Position numbers and translations under genes: made by a program. Source: Bacteroides reticulotermitis JCM 10512 (GTDB taxonomy: Bacteria; Bacteroidota; Bacteroidia; Bacteroidales; Bacteroidaceae). Taken from it: a stretch of DNA of 64,000 bases. How positions within the stretch are numbered: position 1 is the stretch's first letter; every line of letters begins with the position of its first letter. The notes beneath the pieces are model-generated. The model had not been told where the DNA came from and did not search any database. It saw only the letters and a program-made list of their open reading frames with translations. Below are positions 1-9,478 of the stretch, in pieces. The stretch lies in the NCBI RefSeq assembly GCF_000517545.1, contig NZ_BAIV01000009.1:1-64000 (forward strand). The letters run 5' to 3'.

Positions 1-20
1 AGCAACCCGCTGGTTTCCAT
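1..20 (-). CDS. Possible 5' end of a gene leaving the window
   Basis: On the minus strand an ATG at 20-18 opens a frame (M E T S G L) that leaves the window after six codons. A strong purine-rich Shine-Dalgarno-like stretch lies just upstream (complement of 24-37), which is unusual in this genome. No matching TAnnTTTG promoter was seen. Six codons cannot be assigned to a family, so this is only a possible start divergent from the transporter gene at 257. Confidence 0.25.
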
Positions 21-223
21 GTACTCCCCTCTCCTTTTCAAAAGAAAGAATCTTTTGTTCACTTTATTACCAAAGGCATGAGGCCCATACAAACCTGAAT
101 CACAACTCGATATATTTCATTATTATGCAAACCCCGTAACTCATTCAAACTAAACTAACTCTTTTTAAGAGGGTAGCAGAACACTGCATCCAACAATTCT
201 TCTTCCAAATCAGAAGAAAGCGT

Positions 224-231
224 TATCTTTG
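224..231 (+). promoter_or_regulatory. Bacteroidales -7 element upstream of the MATE gene
   Basis: TATCTTTG matches the Bacteroidales -7 consensus TAnnTTTG and lies 25 bp before the ATG at 257. No clear -33 TTTG is seen. Confidence 0.6.
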
Positions 232-256
232 CAAACTGTAAACTTAAACCCTATTT

Positions 257-1578
257 ATGTACACCAACAAACAAGTTTGGAGCGTCAGTTATCCGATATT
301 GCTAAGCTTATTAGCGCAAAATATCATCAACGTCACCGACACCGCATTCCTCGGACATGTCAGTGAAGTAGCTTTGGGCGCGTCTGCAATGGGCGGATTA
401 TTCTATATCTGCATATTCACAATCGCATTCGGTTTTAGTACCGGGTCGCAAATCGTTATTGCCAGACGAAACGGTGAGGGACGATATAGCGACGTTGGAC
501 CCGTAATGATTCAAGGAGTCATGTTTTTACTCGTAATGGCTTTGCTAATGTTTACCTTCACCAAAACATTCGGTGGCAGTATCATGCGATTGCTAGTCTC
601 TTCTGAAGACATCTATCGAGGAACAATGGAGTTTCTGGATTGGCGTATCTATGGATTTTTCTTTTCTTTCCTAAGTGTCATGTTCCGTGCCTTATATATC
701 GGTATAACCCGAACAAAGGTGCTAACTATTAATGCGATAGTCATGGCACTGACCAACGTAGTATTGGCTTATGCCTTTATCTTCGGTAAGTTTGGTATGC
801 CCGTAATGGGCATAAAAGGAGCCGCTATTGCATCCGTTATAGCAGAAGCGTCCTCTATTCTCTTTTTTATTATATACAGCTACATCACCGTAGATCTAAA
901 AAAGTATGGACTGAATCGTCTACGCTCATTCGACTTAGCTTTGCTGATACGGATCCTCAGTATTTCCTGCTTCACCATGCTGCAATACTTCCTGTCGATG
1001 GTGACTTGGTTTATTTTCTTTATTGCTGTAGAGCGATTGGGACAGCGAGAATTGGCCATTGCAACATCGTTCGTAGCATTTATGTGGTGCTTCTTATCCC
1101 GGTCAGTGCGCTGTCTACTACTACGAATAGTCTGGTCAGCAACGCCATCGGTGCAGGAGGTATACAATACGTAATACCTCTCATCAAAAAGATCGCTCGT
1201 TTCTCTCTTTTTATCATGCTTTTTTTTGTGGCATTTACGGCTCTCTTCCCGCAGTTCCTATTGTCTATTTATACCAACGAAACTGCATTGATTGTCGAAT
1301 CGGTACCGGCTGTCTATGTCATTTGCGGAGCCATGCTGATAGCATCCGTAGCCAATGTAATATTTAGTGGGATTTCCGGAACAGGCAATACACAAGCTGC
1401 CTTGTTACTCGAACTATTTACAATTTCATTCTATGCGGCATACATTATTTTCGTAGGAATGTGGCTCAAGGCTTCGGTTGCAGTCTGCTTCACCACTGAG
1501 ATACTATATTATGCGTTATTGCTAGTAACATGTTATATTTATTTCAAAAAAGCAAAATGGCAGAATAAAAAGATATAA
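257..1578 (+). CDS. MATE family efflux transporter (one frameshift)
   Basis: Multidrug and toxin extrusion type antiporter of the inner membrane, probably driven by Na+ or H+. The N-terminal part (YPILLSLLAQNIINVTDTAF) is the typical MATE start, followed by many hydrophobic helices. The full length would be about 440 residues, normal for the family. The frame breaks near 1063. Upstream the protein reads ELAIA, and the next frame continues as NIVRSIYVVLLIPVSALSTT. Restoring one A in the AA run gives a continuous protein, so I treat the two frames as one gene. It stands alone, with a TATCTTTG element upstream and ffh starting 83 bp downstream from its own promoter. The substrate cannot be told from sequence. 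Confidence 0.9.
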
Positions 1579-1594
1579 ATACAAGAGATTTTAG

Positions 1595-1602
1595 TACATT
1601 TG
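1595..1602 (+). promoter_or_regulatory. Bacteroidales -7 element for ffh
   Basis: TACATTTG fits TAnnTTTG and lies 60 bp before the ffh start. It falls after the stop of the MATE gene, so ffh is probably transcribed independently. Confidence 0.6.
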
Positions 1603-1661
1603 CATCCTCTTAAAAGAAAGCGAGCCAAATATTTATCATTCGTAAATCATAATTCAAAGAT

Positions 1662-2981
1662 ATGTTCGATAATTTAAGTGAAAGACTAGAGCGGTCATTC
1701 AAGATTTTAAAAGGTGAAGGTAAAATCACCGAGATAAATGTAGCAGAAACACTCAAAGATGTGCGCAAAGCACTTCTTGACGCCGACGTTAACTATAAAG
1801 TTGCGAAAACCTTTACGGATACTGTTAAGGAAAAGGCCCTAGGACAAAACGTACTGTCGGCTGTTAAACCCAGCCAATTAATGGTCAAAATCGTACATGA
1901 CGAATTGACTCAGTTAATGGGTGGTGAAACAGCAGAAATCAATATCGAATCACGTCCGGCTGTAATCTTGATGTCCGGTTTGCAAGGTTCCGGTAAAACC
2001 ACATTCTCCGGAAAATTGGCGCGTATGCTGAAAAGCAAAAAGAACCGCAAACCTTTATTGGTAGCATGTGACGTTTATCGTCCGGCTGCCGTGGAACAGT
2101 TGCGTGTACTCGCCGAACAAATCGAAGTTCCCATGTATTCCGAACCGGATAGCAAAAGCCCGGTAGAGATAGCTCAAAACGCGATCAAAGAAGCAAAAGC
2201 AAAAGGCTATGACCTGGTCATTGTCGATACTGCCGGACGCTTGGCTATAGACGAACAGATGATGAATGAGATCGCAGCCATCAAAGCAGCGATCAATCCG
2301 GATGAAATCCTGTTTGTGGTAGACTCCATGACCGGACAAGATGCGGTGAATACTGCTAAAGAATTCAACGAGCGCCTCGACTTCAACGGAGTTGTACTTA
2401 CCAAACTCGATGGTGATACTCGCGGTGGTGCAGCCCTCTCTATTCGTTCCGTGGTTAACAAACCGATTAAGTTTGTTGGTACCGGTGAGAAACTGGATGC
2501 TATCGATCAGTTCCACCCGGCACGTATGGCCGACCGTATTCTGGGTATGGGTGACATCGTTTCATTGGTGGAACGCGCACAAGAACAATACGACGAAGAA
2601 GAAGCCAAACGCTTGCAGAAGAAAATTGCTAAGAACCAATTCGACTTCAACGACTTCTTGAGCCAGATTGCACAGATTAAAAAGATGGGTAACCTCAAAG
2701 AACTTGCGTCCATGATTCCGGGCGTAGGAAAAGCTATCAAAGATATCGACATCGACGACAATGCGTTCAAAAGCATTGAAGCTATCATCTTCTCTATGAC
2801 TCCATTGGAACGTTCCAATCCGGAAATACTGAATGGTTCACGCCGTACACGTATTGCTAACGGTAGCGGAACTACTATTCAGGAAGTTAACCGCTTACTC
2901 AAACAGTTCGAACAGACTCGTAAGATGATGAAGATGGTGACTAGTAGCAAGATGGGCAAGATGATGCCTAAAATGAAATAA
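1662..2981 (+). CDS. ffh: Signal recognition particle protein Ffh
   Basis: SRP54 GTPase that binds signal sequences of nascent membrane and secreted proteins together with SRP RNA, and docks with FtsY. The 439 residues contain the N-terminal four-helix region, then the G domain with P-loop GLQGSGKTT (about residues 107-115), DVYRPAA, DTAGR and TKLDGD. A methionine-rich M domain follows, with the signal-binding and RNA-binding helix SGTTIQEVNRLLKQF near the end. The tail is rich in Met and Lys (KMGKMMPKMK). Length and order are normal for bacterial Ffh. The gene is intact, with its own promoter upstream and a strong terminator directly after it. Confidence 0.98.
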   Translation: MFDNLSERLERSFKILKGEGKITEINVAETLKDVRKALLDADVNYKVAKTFTDTVKEKALGQNVLSAVKPSQLMVKIVHDELTQLMGGETAEINIESRPAVILMSGLQGSGKTTFSGKLARMLKSKKNRKPLLVACDVYRPAAVEQLRVLAEQIEVPMYSEPDSKSPVEIAQNAIKEAKAKGYDLVIVDTAGRLAIDEQMMNEIAAIKAAINPDEILFVVDSMTGQDAVNTAKEFNERLDFNGVVLTKLDGDTRGGAALSIRSVVNKPIKFVGTGEKLDAIDQFHPARMADRILGMGDIVSLVERAQEQYDEEEAKRLQKKIAKNQFDFNDFLSQIAQIKKMGNLKELASMIPGVGKAIKDIDIDDNAFKSIEAIIFSMTPLERSNPEILNGSRRTRIANGSGTTIQEVNRLLKQFEQTRKMMKMVTSSKMGKMMPKMK

Positions 2982-3003
2982 TCCATATATCAGTTCAAAG
3001 TGA

Positions 3004-3033
3004 AATGAGGAAGTACCAGCTTCCTCATTTTTT
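3004..3033 (+). terminator. Rho-independent terminator after ffh
   Basis: Perfect 9-bp stem ATGAGGAAG / CTTCCTCAT (3005-3013 and 3020-3028) with a 6-nt loop and a run of T. It lies 23 bp after the ffh stop codon. Confidence 0.9.
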
Positions 3034-3100
3034 GTTTATCGTTAATAATCCGTAAATAGGCAGTTAAGAAAAAAGCAGTTCCCCCTTTCTGTCTTGTTCA

Positions 3101-3132
3101 TTTGTGGAGTTCGACAAAATATTCTACTTTTG
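3101..3132 (+). promoter_or_regulatory. Bacteroidales promoter before the folD leader
   Basis: TTTG at 3101-3104 and TACTTTTG at 3125-3132 with a 20-bp spacer match the sigma-ABfr consensus at both boxes. Transcription should start near 3139-3141, about 190 nt before the folD start codon. Confidence 0.75.
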
Positions 3133-3139
3133 CCTATCA

Positions 3140-3328
3140 TTGAAATCTCATTTACATGAAGCGTAGTCGCTTATCAGTACGAATACGTAGCTTGACAAAT
3201 AGGGTTTTCTCCGAGCAAATGGATCAGGCTCTTATTTAGGCCGTCACGATTCCTGCGCAGTGGCTTACGTGGTGCTGTCATCCAGCCCCAAACAGAAGAA
3301 GTTTTAAAACCATAACACTATAAGAAGT
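3140..3328 (+). ncRNA. Structured RNA or long leader upstream of folD
   Basis: This 190-nt stretch follows a good promoter and has no open frame. It can form a small perfect hairpin (AAGCG at 3159-3163 with CGCTT at 3168-3172). It can also form a long-range rod: 3175-3180 with 3272-3277 (one G-U pair), 3185-3189 with 3266-3270, GC 3190-3191 with 3263-3264, and an apical stem GAGC 3213-3216 with GCTC 3228-3231. A rod with a large unpaired 3' side (about 3247-3262) recalls 6S RNA. 6S RNA in proteobacteria also lies beside a folate gene (ygfA), so that is one candidate. A folate- or C1-responsive leader of folD is another. I cannot match either consensus by eye, and no SRP RNA tetraloop region is present. 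Confidence 0.4.
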
Positions 3329-4210
3329 ATGACATTAATAGACGGAAAAGCTATTTCCGAACAGGTAAAACAAGAGATCGCAGCCGAGGTTGCTGAGATA
3401 GTCGCTCGTGGTGGCAAACGCCCTCACTTGGCAGCTATCCTGATCGGACATGATGGCGGTAGCGAAACTTATGTAGCAGCCAAAGTAAAAGCCTGCGAAG
3501 TATGCGGATTTAAATCTTCGCTAATTCGGTATGAATCCGATGTAACCGAAGCCGAATTACTTGCCAAGGTACGGGAGTTGAATGAAGACGATGACGTAGA
3601 CGGATTTATCGTGCAGCTTCCGTTACCTAAACACATCTCCGAGCAAAAAGTAATTGAAACCATCGATTACCGCAAAGATGTAGATGGATTTCACCCCATT
3701 AACGTAGGACGTATGTCTATCGGACTACCTTGTTATGTATCAGCCACACCGAACGGTATCCTCGAACTACTGAAACGCTATCAGATAGAAACTTCCGGAA
3801 AGAAATGTGTCGTTTTAGGACGAAGCAATATCGTGGGCAAACCGATGGCTGCACTCATGATGCAAAAGGCCTACCCCGGGGATGCAACTGTAACCGTATG
3901 TCACAGCCGCTCCAGAGATTTAGTCAAAGAATGCCAGGAAGCCGATATTATCATCGCAGCTCTGGGACAACCGAACTTTCTGAAAGCGGAGATGGTGAAA
4001 GAAGGTGCCGTGGTTATTGACGTAGGTACAACCCGCGTACCCGATGCAACTAAGAAATCCGGTTTCAAACTGACAGGGGATGTGCTGTTCGATGAAGTAG
4101 CTCCAAAATGTTCATTCATCACCCCCGTACCGGGTGGAGTCGGTCCGATGACCATCGTTTCGCTGATGAAGAATACGCTATTAGCCGGGAAAAAGGCAAT
4201 CTACTCATGA
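3329..4210 (+). CDS. folD: Bifunctional methylenetetrahydrofolate dehydrogenase/cyclohydrolase FolD
   Basis: Cytosolic enzyme that interconverts 5,10-methylene-, 5,10-methenyl- and 10-formyl-tetrahydrofolate with NADP(H), supplying C1 units for purines and formyl-Met. The 293 residues match the family length. Visible motifs are the substrate lysine region [17 protein letters not shown] (about 50-65), the loop [20 protein letters not shown], the nucleotide-binding [14 protein letters not shown] (about 170) and the C-terminal [10 protein letters not shown]. The stop overlaps the next start in ATGA (4207-4210), so the CapA-like gene is translationally coupled to it. It is preceded by a long structured leader. 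Confidence 0.97.
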   Translation: MTLIDGKAISEQVKQEIAAEVAEIVARGGKRPHLAAILIGHDGGSETYVAAKVKACEVCGFKSSLIRYESDVTEAELLAKVRELNEDDDVDGFIVQLPLPKHISEQKVIETIDYRKDVDGFHPINVGRMSIGLPCYVSATPNGILELLKRYQIETSGKKCVVLGRSNIVGKPMAALMMQKAYPGDATVTVCHSRSRDLVKECQEADIIIAALGQPNFLKAEMVKEGAVVIDVGTTRVPDATKKSGFKLTGDVLFDEVAPKCSFITPVPGGVGPMTIVSLMKNTLLAGKKAIYS

Positions 4211-5333
4211 AACATCTTTTGTTTCTAATAAACTTATGTCTCTCCTTTTCCTGTGCCTCTCAGACGCAGGAAAAGAGAGATACTCTTTCAACTGAATCTG
4301 CCCTTTCTTCTTTTTCCTCCGACACGCTACAACTTCTTTTCGTTGGAGACCTGATGCAACATCAAGGCAGATCAATGCTGCCCGTACGGCTATCGGCTAT
4401 GATTATTCCACTTGTTTCGAATATGTAGAGAAAGAAATCAAGCAAGCAGACTTTTCCATCGCCAATCTGGAAGTGACGTTGGGAGGAAAACCGTATACAG
4501 GCTATCCGGCATTCAGTGCTCCGGACGAATTCCTGAGCAGTATAAAAGCTGCCGGATTCAATGTATTAGTTACAGCCAACAATCACAGTCTGGACCGGGG
4601 AGCCAAAGGACTTGAACGCACTGTGCAGTTATTAGACTCCTTTCAACTTGCTCATACCGGTGTTTTCATCAATCCGGAAGAACGTGAGCGATCAGTTCCG
4701 CTGATACTAGAGAAAAAAGGATTTCGAATCGCACTGCTAAACTATACCTATGGCACCAACGGTATTGTCGTTACCCCTCCTAACATTGTTAACTATATCG
4801 ATACGGCAATCATTGCCCGAGATATTGAAAAAAGTATTTCGCTATCGCCTGATGCCATTATCGCCTGCATGCATTGGGGCGATGAGTATATGTCTTTACC
4901 CAATAAAGAGCAGGTGTTCCTTGCCGACTGGTTGTTATCAAAAGGCGTGTCGCATGTCATTGGTTCGCATCCTCACGTGGTGCAACCCATTGAAGTTCGG
5001 CAAGATAGTCTAACCAACGACAAACATCTGGTCGTATACTCGTTAGGTAATTTTATTTCAAATATGTCCGCCCGCCGAACAGATGGAGGACTTATGGTGA
5101 GAATGGAATTAGTAAAAGACAGTACTACCCGTTTATCTAAATGTGAATACAGTTTGGTCTGGACTGCCCGCCCGGTACAGTCGGGAAGAAAAAATCATCA
5201 GTTACTCCCGGTTAACTTGCCAATAGATTCTATTCCACTAAACGCGCGTAACTCGTTGAAAATCTTCACGAATGATGCCAGAACCCTCTTTAATAGGCAC
5301 AATAAGGGAATAAACGAATATACTTTTTACTAA
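4207..5333 (+). CDS. CapA family (poly-gamma-glutamate synthesis-like) protein (one frameshift)
   Basis: Calcineurin-like metallophosphatase-fold protein of the CapA/PGA_cap family. It starts within the ATGA overlap with folD and has a hydrophobic N-terminus ending in FSCAS, so it is exported and perhaps lipid-anchored. The first conserved block [12 protein letters not shown] (about residues 44-55) breaks frame near 4367. One missing G restores a join to [16 protein letters not shown] and then to the long frame with [28 protein letters not shown] and SHPHVVQP, which are family metal-site blocks. The restored length is about 375 residues. CapA homologues are common in Bacteroides without polyglutamate capsule genes, and none are seen here, so the true substrate is unknown. 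Confidence 0.88.
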
Positions 5334-5349
5334 AAAAAGTATATGTTTT

Positions 5350-5380
5350 TTTGGAGATTAAAAGATAATACCTATCTTTG
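5350..5380 (+). promoter_or_regulatory. Bacteroidales promoter of tRNA-His
   Basis: TTTG at 5350-5353 and TATCTTTG at 5373-5380 are separated by exactly 19 bp. This is a full consensus promoter, 26 bp before the tRNA. Confidence 0.8.
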
Positions 5381-5406
5381 CATCGCATTAGAGAAATGCA
5401 AAAATG

Positions 5407-5480
5407 GTGGCTGTAGTTCAGCTGGTTAGAGCGTCAGATTGTGGTTCTGGATGTCGTGGGTTCGAATCCCATCAGCCACC
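5407..5480 (+). tRNA. tRNA-His (GTG)
   Basis: Cloverleaf with a perfect 7-bp acceptor stem GTGGCTG / CAGCCAC, D arm with AGCTGGTTAGAGC, anticodon stem TCAGA/TCTGG and loop TTGTGGT with GTG at 5441-5443. The T arm carries GGGTTCGAATCCC. G5406 can pair with the discriminator C5480, which is the tRNA-His identity pair (G-1:C73). CCA is not encoded. It has its own promoter and terminator. Confidence 0.97.
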
Positions 5481-5488
5481 CTTAAAGA

Positions 5489-5524
5489 AGTCCTTATAAG
5501 TAATAACTTATGAGGATTTTTCTT
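5489..5524 (+). terminator. Terminator after tRNA-His
   Basis: An 11-bp stem TCCTTATAAGT / ACTTATGAGGA (one G-U pair, 4-nt loop) is followed by a T-rich run. Confidence 0.8.
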
Positions 5525-5552
5525 TTTAAAACCGCATACAGTTCAGCGTCCA

Positions 5553-5639
5553 ATTGCCCAGGGGAAACAGAGCGAATGCCCAGGGCTGTTTACTCAATTG
5601 CCCAGGGCAGTTATTAGAATGCCCGCTTCATCCAATTCA
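5553..5639. repeat. 22-nt tandem repeat, family 1 (TGCCCAGGG)
   Basis: Units start at 5553, 5575, 5597 and 5618, with steps of 22, 22 and 21 nt. Each begins with A(A/T)TGCCCAGGG, weakening to AATGCCCG in the last, followed by an unrelated half. It lies in the non-coding 1.1 kb between the tRNA-His terminator and dnaX (5525-6654), where I see no credible gene. Confidence 0.75.
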
Positions 5640-5859
5640 AAAGATTAGTTGTTTTCATGAATCACCTGCCAGCGTATGGGACTTGATGAACTCTGTTCTT
5701 TCATCTATTTCTCAGGTCAGTCAAAACGGGAAGAATAGGAAATGACTGTGAAATAAATCAGAAGTCTTTCAATAAGGTAGTATCGTGAATCCGAAAGAAT
5801 AAATACAAACGTGTAAACGAAATCTAGACAATGTCACAATTTTAACCTTCTTCTCAGAA

Positions 5860-5991
5860 GTTTCTCCCTGGTAAAACAAAATTCTCTTCGTGATGAGAAA
5901 AAAGTTTCATAAGGGTGAAACAAAATTCTCATGCCTATGAAACGGTTTATTTCTCTAGACCAAACTATTTTTTGAAGCGGTGAAACGTGTA
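5860..5991. repeat. 22-nt tandem repeat, family 2 (TTTC/GAAA palindromes)
   Basis: Six consecutive 22-nt units start at 5860, 5882, 5904, 5926, 5948 and 5970. Units 1 and 3 share GTTTC at the left and AAACAAAA at the right. Units 2 and 4 share TTCTC at the left. Several units are imperfect palindromes (TTTC...GAAA), so RNA from either strand could form a chain of small hairpins. It is non-coding. Confidence 0.65.
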
Positions 5992-6208
5992 TACTTCTAA
6001 CTGCTAGCTGTGTAAAGAAACCCAATGAGTCGACTTTTATAGCTTCCCCATACTTCTACAAGCAATCCGCTTTCAGGTCGGAAGACAACCCCGATCTTTA
6101 CCGGCCGACTAGTTTGTTTTTAAAAGCGAAGACGTTTCAAAAACGAATAAACGGAATTATTTCCGAGATATTGCGGATAAAATAGCCAGAAAACAAAGTT
6201 ATGATTTT

Positions 6209-6558
6209 AGCCTTCAGCTTTCAGAAATCGAGATAAAAAACTGTATTACAGCACTTATCGGCTGAAAGCTAGCTCTATTTTCGCTTTCAGCTTTTATCCG
6301 TTGCAGTGAGTTGAATCATCTAAAACTTTGGAATAAATAGACTACATACAACTGCACCTTATACTTCATTGCAGCAATAACTTATATAGTCGGATTCGGC
6401 TAGCTTAGTTTGCGTACCCGACAGAAATTGACTGCAATGGAATTTCAGCCATTCATCAAAGAAGGCAATAGGCTGAAACGTGTGTTTTTAATTTCAGCCC
6501 TTAGTTTCAGGAATATCACATTGTACTACAGCGTTTTACGTCGAAAACTGAAAGCTGA
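6209..6558. repeat. Pair of diverged repeats with AGCTTTCAG/CTGAAAGCT arms
   Basis: Two related segments (about 6209-6270 and 6499-6558) lie 290 bp apart in the same orientation. Each has CTTCAG or CTTAG-type sequence, then TGTA(T/C)TACAGC, then CTGAAAGCT. In the first copy AGCTTTCAG (6216-6224) can pair with CTGAAAGCT (6262-6270) as a 9-bp hairpin. No open frame is supported here. Confidence 0.55.
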
Positions 6559-6654
6559 AAGCAGAAATGGAAACTATGCAGAGAGACCGTAATCACGACA
6601 ATAAAGATACAGAACTTTAGATTCAGCAGAGTTTATTCTCCCAATAAAGTCCGA

Positions 6655-8456
6655 CTAATACAATTCCAACCCAAACTCATCTTTCAATTGCATCAGCGCC
6701 TGATTCTTTTGAGCCATCAATTGGAACTTTTCTACGCGCCCTACCGCACGAACAGTCTCTTTGGGTTCGCTAACCCGCACAGTCATGGTAACCGTACTAT
6801 TCTTCAAACAAGCGCGCAAATAATCTTGCAGTTCGGGAATTAAAGCGACGAAATCTCTGCCCGCCATTTCATTTTCAACCAAAACCTCGAATGTAGTAGA
6901 CTTGCCTAGCAAAACCGGACGTAATCCCTCCATACGTTTAGCAATCGCAACTCGCTCGATTGGCAACTTACCGGCAAAGTCCAACCAATAATAGTTTAAA
7001 TCTCTTTCATTAAATATGAAATCCTCTTGTGAATCAACCGGAGTCGACGTTACCCGAATCGTATTTTCCTGCTTTTCTTCCTCTCGCTGAGGATTCTTAA
7101 TCGAAACTCCGAGATTCGACATTTTGATGACCGGTATCTTCCTCTCTTTGGCAGCCTCAAGTCCGGCAGTTGCAGGCGTATCTGTCGATACTTCGTTGGG
7201 TGATGCAGAGGTTTGCTGGGGCACAGATGTAGCGGAAGCGGCTGGTTGAACAGCCGATTGCGACAAATTAGGCGTAGCTGCGTTTGCTGAGCAGCAGCTG
7301 GCTGAGTAAAGACTGGTTTTAATGCTTGTTTAGGGCGACGCCCATGACTCACATCATCCTCCTCGGTGGTAAGCTGAGCTATCTGTATTAAAGTCAACTC
7401 AACCAGCAATCGCTTATTTTTGCTGGTACGGAAGCTTAAATCACAATCATTCGACAACTTCATAGCCCGATACAAAAAAGGTAAGGGGCATTTCTGTGCC
7501 TGTTCCTGATAACGCTGGCGGATACTAGCTCCCACCTCAAGCAACGGCAAAGTAACGGGATCTTTACCAACTAACAAATCACGAAAGTGTGACGACAACC
7601 CGGTAATGAAATGAGTGCCATCGAATCCTTTATTTAAAACATCATTGAAAAGCAACAAAGCTTCACTCACTTTATTTTCCAGGAAATAATCCGTCAGTCG
7701 GAAGTAATACTCATAGTCGAGCACGTTCAGATTGTCGATAACACTCTTATAGGTAATATTCCCTCCGGTAAAGCTCACAACCTGGTCAAATATAGACAGT
7801 GCATCGCGCATACCACCGTCGGCTTTCATGGCAATCACATTCAGCGCTTCCGGTTCGGCAGTAATATTCTCTTTGGAGGCAACATACATCAGATGTTCCA
7901 CCGTATCTTCCACACTGATCCGATTGAAATCGTAAATCTGACAACGGGAAAGAATTGTCGGCAGTATCTTATGCTTCTCGGTCGTAGCCAGAATAAAGAC
8001 AGCATGGCGAGGAGGCTCTTCCAATGTTTTCAGAAAAGCATTGAAGGCCGATGCGGAAAGCATGTGAACCTCATCAATGATATAGACTTTGTACTTACCG
8101 ATCTGAGGTGGAATACGCACTTGCTCTACCAACTGCCGAATATCATCTACGGAGTTATTGGAAGCCGCATCAAGTTCGTGTATGTTATAGGAACGTTGTT
8201 CGTTGAATGCCACACAAGACTCACACGCATTACACGCCTCTCCATCAGCAGTTAGCGACAGACAATTGATTGTTTTGGCAAAGATGCGCGCACACGTTGT
8301 CTTTCCCACTCCACGAGGTCCGCAAAACAAATAGGCATGGGCCAGTTTATGAGTAGCAATCGCATTCTTCAGTGTAGTGGTAAGTGCCCGTTGCCCTACC
8401 ACGGACTCGAAAGTGGAAGGACGATACTTACGGGCTGATACAATATAGTTTTCCAT
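6655..8456 (-). CDS. dnaX: DNA polymerase III subunit gamma/tau (one frameshift)
   Basis: Clamp-loader ATPase of the replisome. The N-terminal AAA+ module shows the P-loop GPRGVGKT (about residues 46-53), a zinc module with four cysteines (CLSLTADGEACNACESC), Walker B IIDEVHMLS, sensor 1 ATTEKHKI and the SRC motif LSRCQIYDF. Domain III follows, then a Gln/Pro/Ala-rich linker and a C-terminal tau-like domain. The frame breaks in that low-complexity linker near 7273. One added base joins QTQL to PNLSQSAVQP and gives about 600 residues. There is no A-rich slippery site or downstream hairpin of the E. coli type, so a base error is more likely than programmed frameshifting. An upstream TACATTTG element lies on the same strand. 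Confidence 0.95.
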
Positions 8457-8559
8457 ATCCGGGATTTTCGCTTTTTTGAGTTTATACAGAAACAGTCCTC
8501 ACAGAAGCAAAATTGCTTTTTCTTCATGCAACCGAATGCGGACTGTTTTACTTTTACCG

Positions 8560-8567
8560 CAAATGTA
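8560..8567 (-). promoter_or_regulatory. -7 element for dnaX
   Basis: CAAATGTA on the plus strand reads TACATTTG on the minus strand, about 104 bp before the dnaX start codon. Confidence 0.5.
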
Positions 8568-8643
8568 CGCAAAAAAGTGATAACTAATAAGTGATCGCGT
8601 AGAAGTTTTAAGTACGAAGCGATAAGTTTTAAGTTATAAGTTT

Positions 8644-8651
8644 TATCTTTG
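8644..8651 (+). promoter_or_regulatory. -7 element for the DivIC-like gene
   Basis: TATCTTTG lies 23 bp before the ATG at 8675. Direct AAGTTTTA-type repeats precede it (8605-8643). Confidence 0.6.
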
Positions 8652-8674
8652 TAACCGGAATAAATAGAGAAATC

Positions 8675-8980
8675 ATGGACAAGTTAATTACGCTCTGGAG
8701 TTTCATACGCAGGCATAAGTATCTTATTACTGTCGGAACATTTGCAATCATCATTGTTTTCCTCGATGAAAACAGTATGATTCGCCGAATTGGTTATGCC
8801 CGCGAAATCAATCAGTTGCAGGGAGAAATCAAGAAGTATAGTGCCGACTACGAAGAGAATACCAAACGCCTCAACGAACTAAGCACAAATCCGGATGCCA
8901 TTGAACAAATAGCCCGTGAGAAGTATCTGATGAAAAAGCCAAACGAGGATATCTACGTCTTCGAAAATGATCAAAACTAA
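8675..8980 (+). CDS. Septum formation initiator family protein (DivIC/FtsB-like)
   Basis: A 101-residue single-pass membrane protein. There is a short cytoplasmic N-terminus with basic residues (FIRRHKY), one transmembrane helix at about 18-34 (LITVGTFAIIIVFL), and a coiled coil at about 45-75 with a heptad pattern (INQLQGEIKKYSADYEEN). The conserved C-terminal block DAIEQIAREKYLMKKPNEDIY marks the DivIC/FtsB family. These proteins form the FtsQLB-type division complex that activates septal peptidoglycan synthesis. It is directly followed, without a gap, by a small membrane protein gene. Confidence 0.92.
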   Translation: MDKLITLWSFIRRHKYLITVGTFAIIIVFLDENSMIRRIGYAREINQLQGEIKKYSADYEENTKRLNELSTNPDAIEQIAREKYLMKKPNEDIYVFENDQN

Positions 8981-9321
8981 ATGAAACAACTGACACCTGC
9001 TCTTTTTGCCGTAGGCGCGATAATGACTCTTACCGGAGCCGCCATCTACATTACCCAGTGGCTTATGCACCCTATATTTATACGATCGGAGCACTTTTCT
9101 TCGCTCTGGCACAGTTCTTTACGCCTGTAAAAGGAAAGAGCAGCACACTTCGCCGTCTACGTGTACAACAAATATTCGGCGCATTGGCACTTGTACTAAC
9201 CGGTGCTTTCATGTTTACCACCCGAGGAAATGAATGGATTGCTTGCCTGACAATAGCCGCTATACTCCAACTCTATACCGCTTTCCGAATTCCACAGGAA
9301 GAAGCCAAAGAGAAACAATAA
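8981..9321 (+). CDS. Small integral membrane protein (one frameshift)
   Basis: The ATG follows the TAA of the DivIC-like gene directly, so the two are one operon. The first frame gives MKQLTPALFAVGAIMTLTGA and breaks at about 9060. One missing G in TGG restores ITQWAYAPYIYTIGALFFAL and a protein of about 113 residues. It has four hydrophobic segments and a basic loop (SSTLRRLRVQQ). I recognise it as a conserved Bacteroides membrane protein without a known function. A link to division is only suggested by position. Confidence 0.8.
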
Positions 9322-9478
9322 AAAACAACTACTTTAGAGACATAGTACACCGCAAAATCAAGACGTGGCGTACCCGTGCAATCGAAGTTTGCAAGCTTCG
9401 TTTTGCTCATTCGGTATGCTCGTAAATACACTAGCATATCTCTTCCGTCTATTCTGCGGATACAAGTCTATAACCAAA

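Noticed and set aside
2982..3328. SRP RNA gene next to ffh
   Set aside because: The conserved GGAA-type tetraloop region with AGCAG that marks small SRP RNA is not found in this gap.
5553..5991. CRISPR array
   Set aside because: The 22-nt units drift along their full length, there is no constant repeat separated by unique spacers of 30-40 nt, and no cas gene is in the window.
5554..6592. Small open frames of 60-63 residues between tRNA-His and dnaX
   Set aside because: They run through the 22-nt arrays and hairpin repeats, have no family resemblance and no start signals.
7050..7290. Programmed ribosomal frameshift in dnaX, as in E. coli tau/gamma
   Set aside because: The break is in a Gln/Pro/Ala-rich linker without an A-rich slippery heptamer or a following stem-loop, and 16 other genes show similar single-base breaks. 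An error is the simpler reading.
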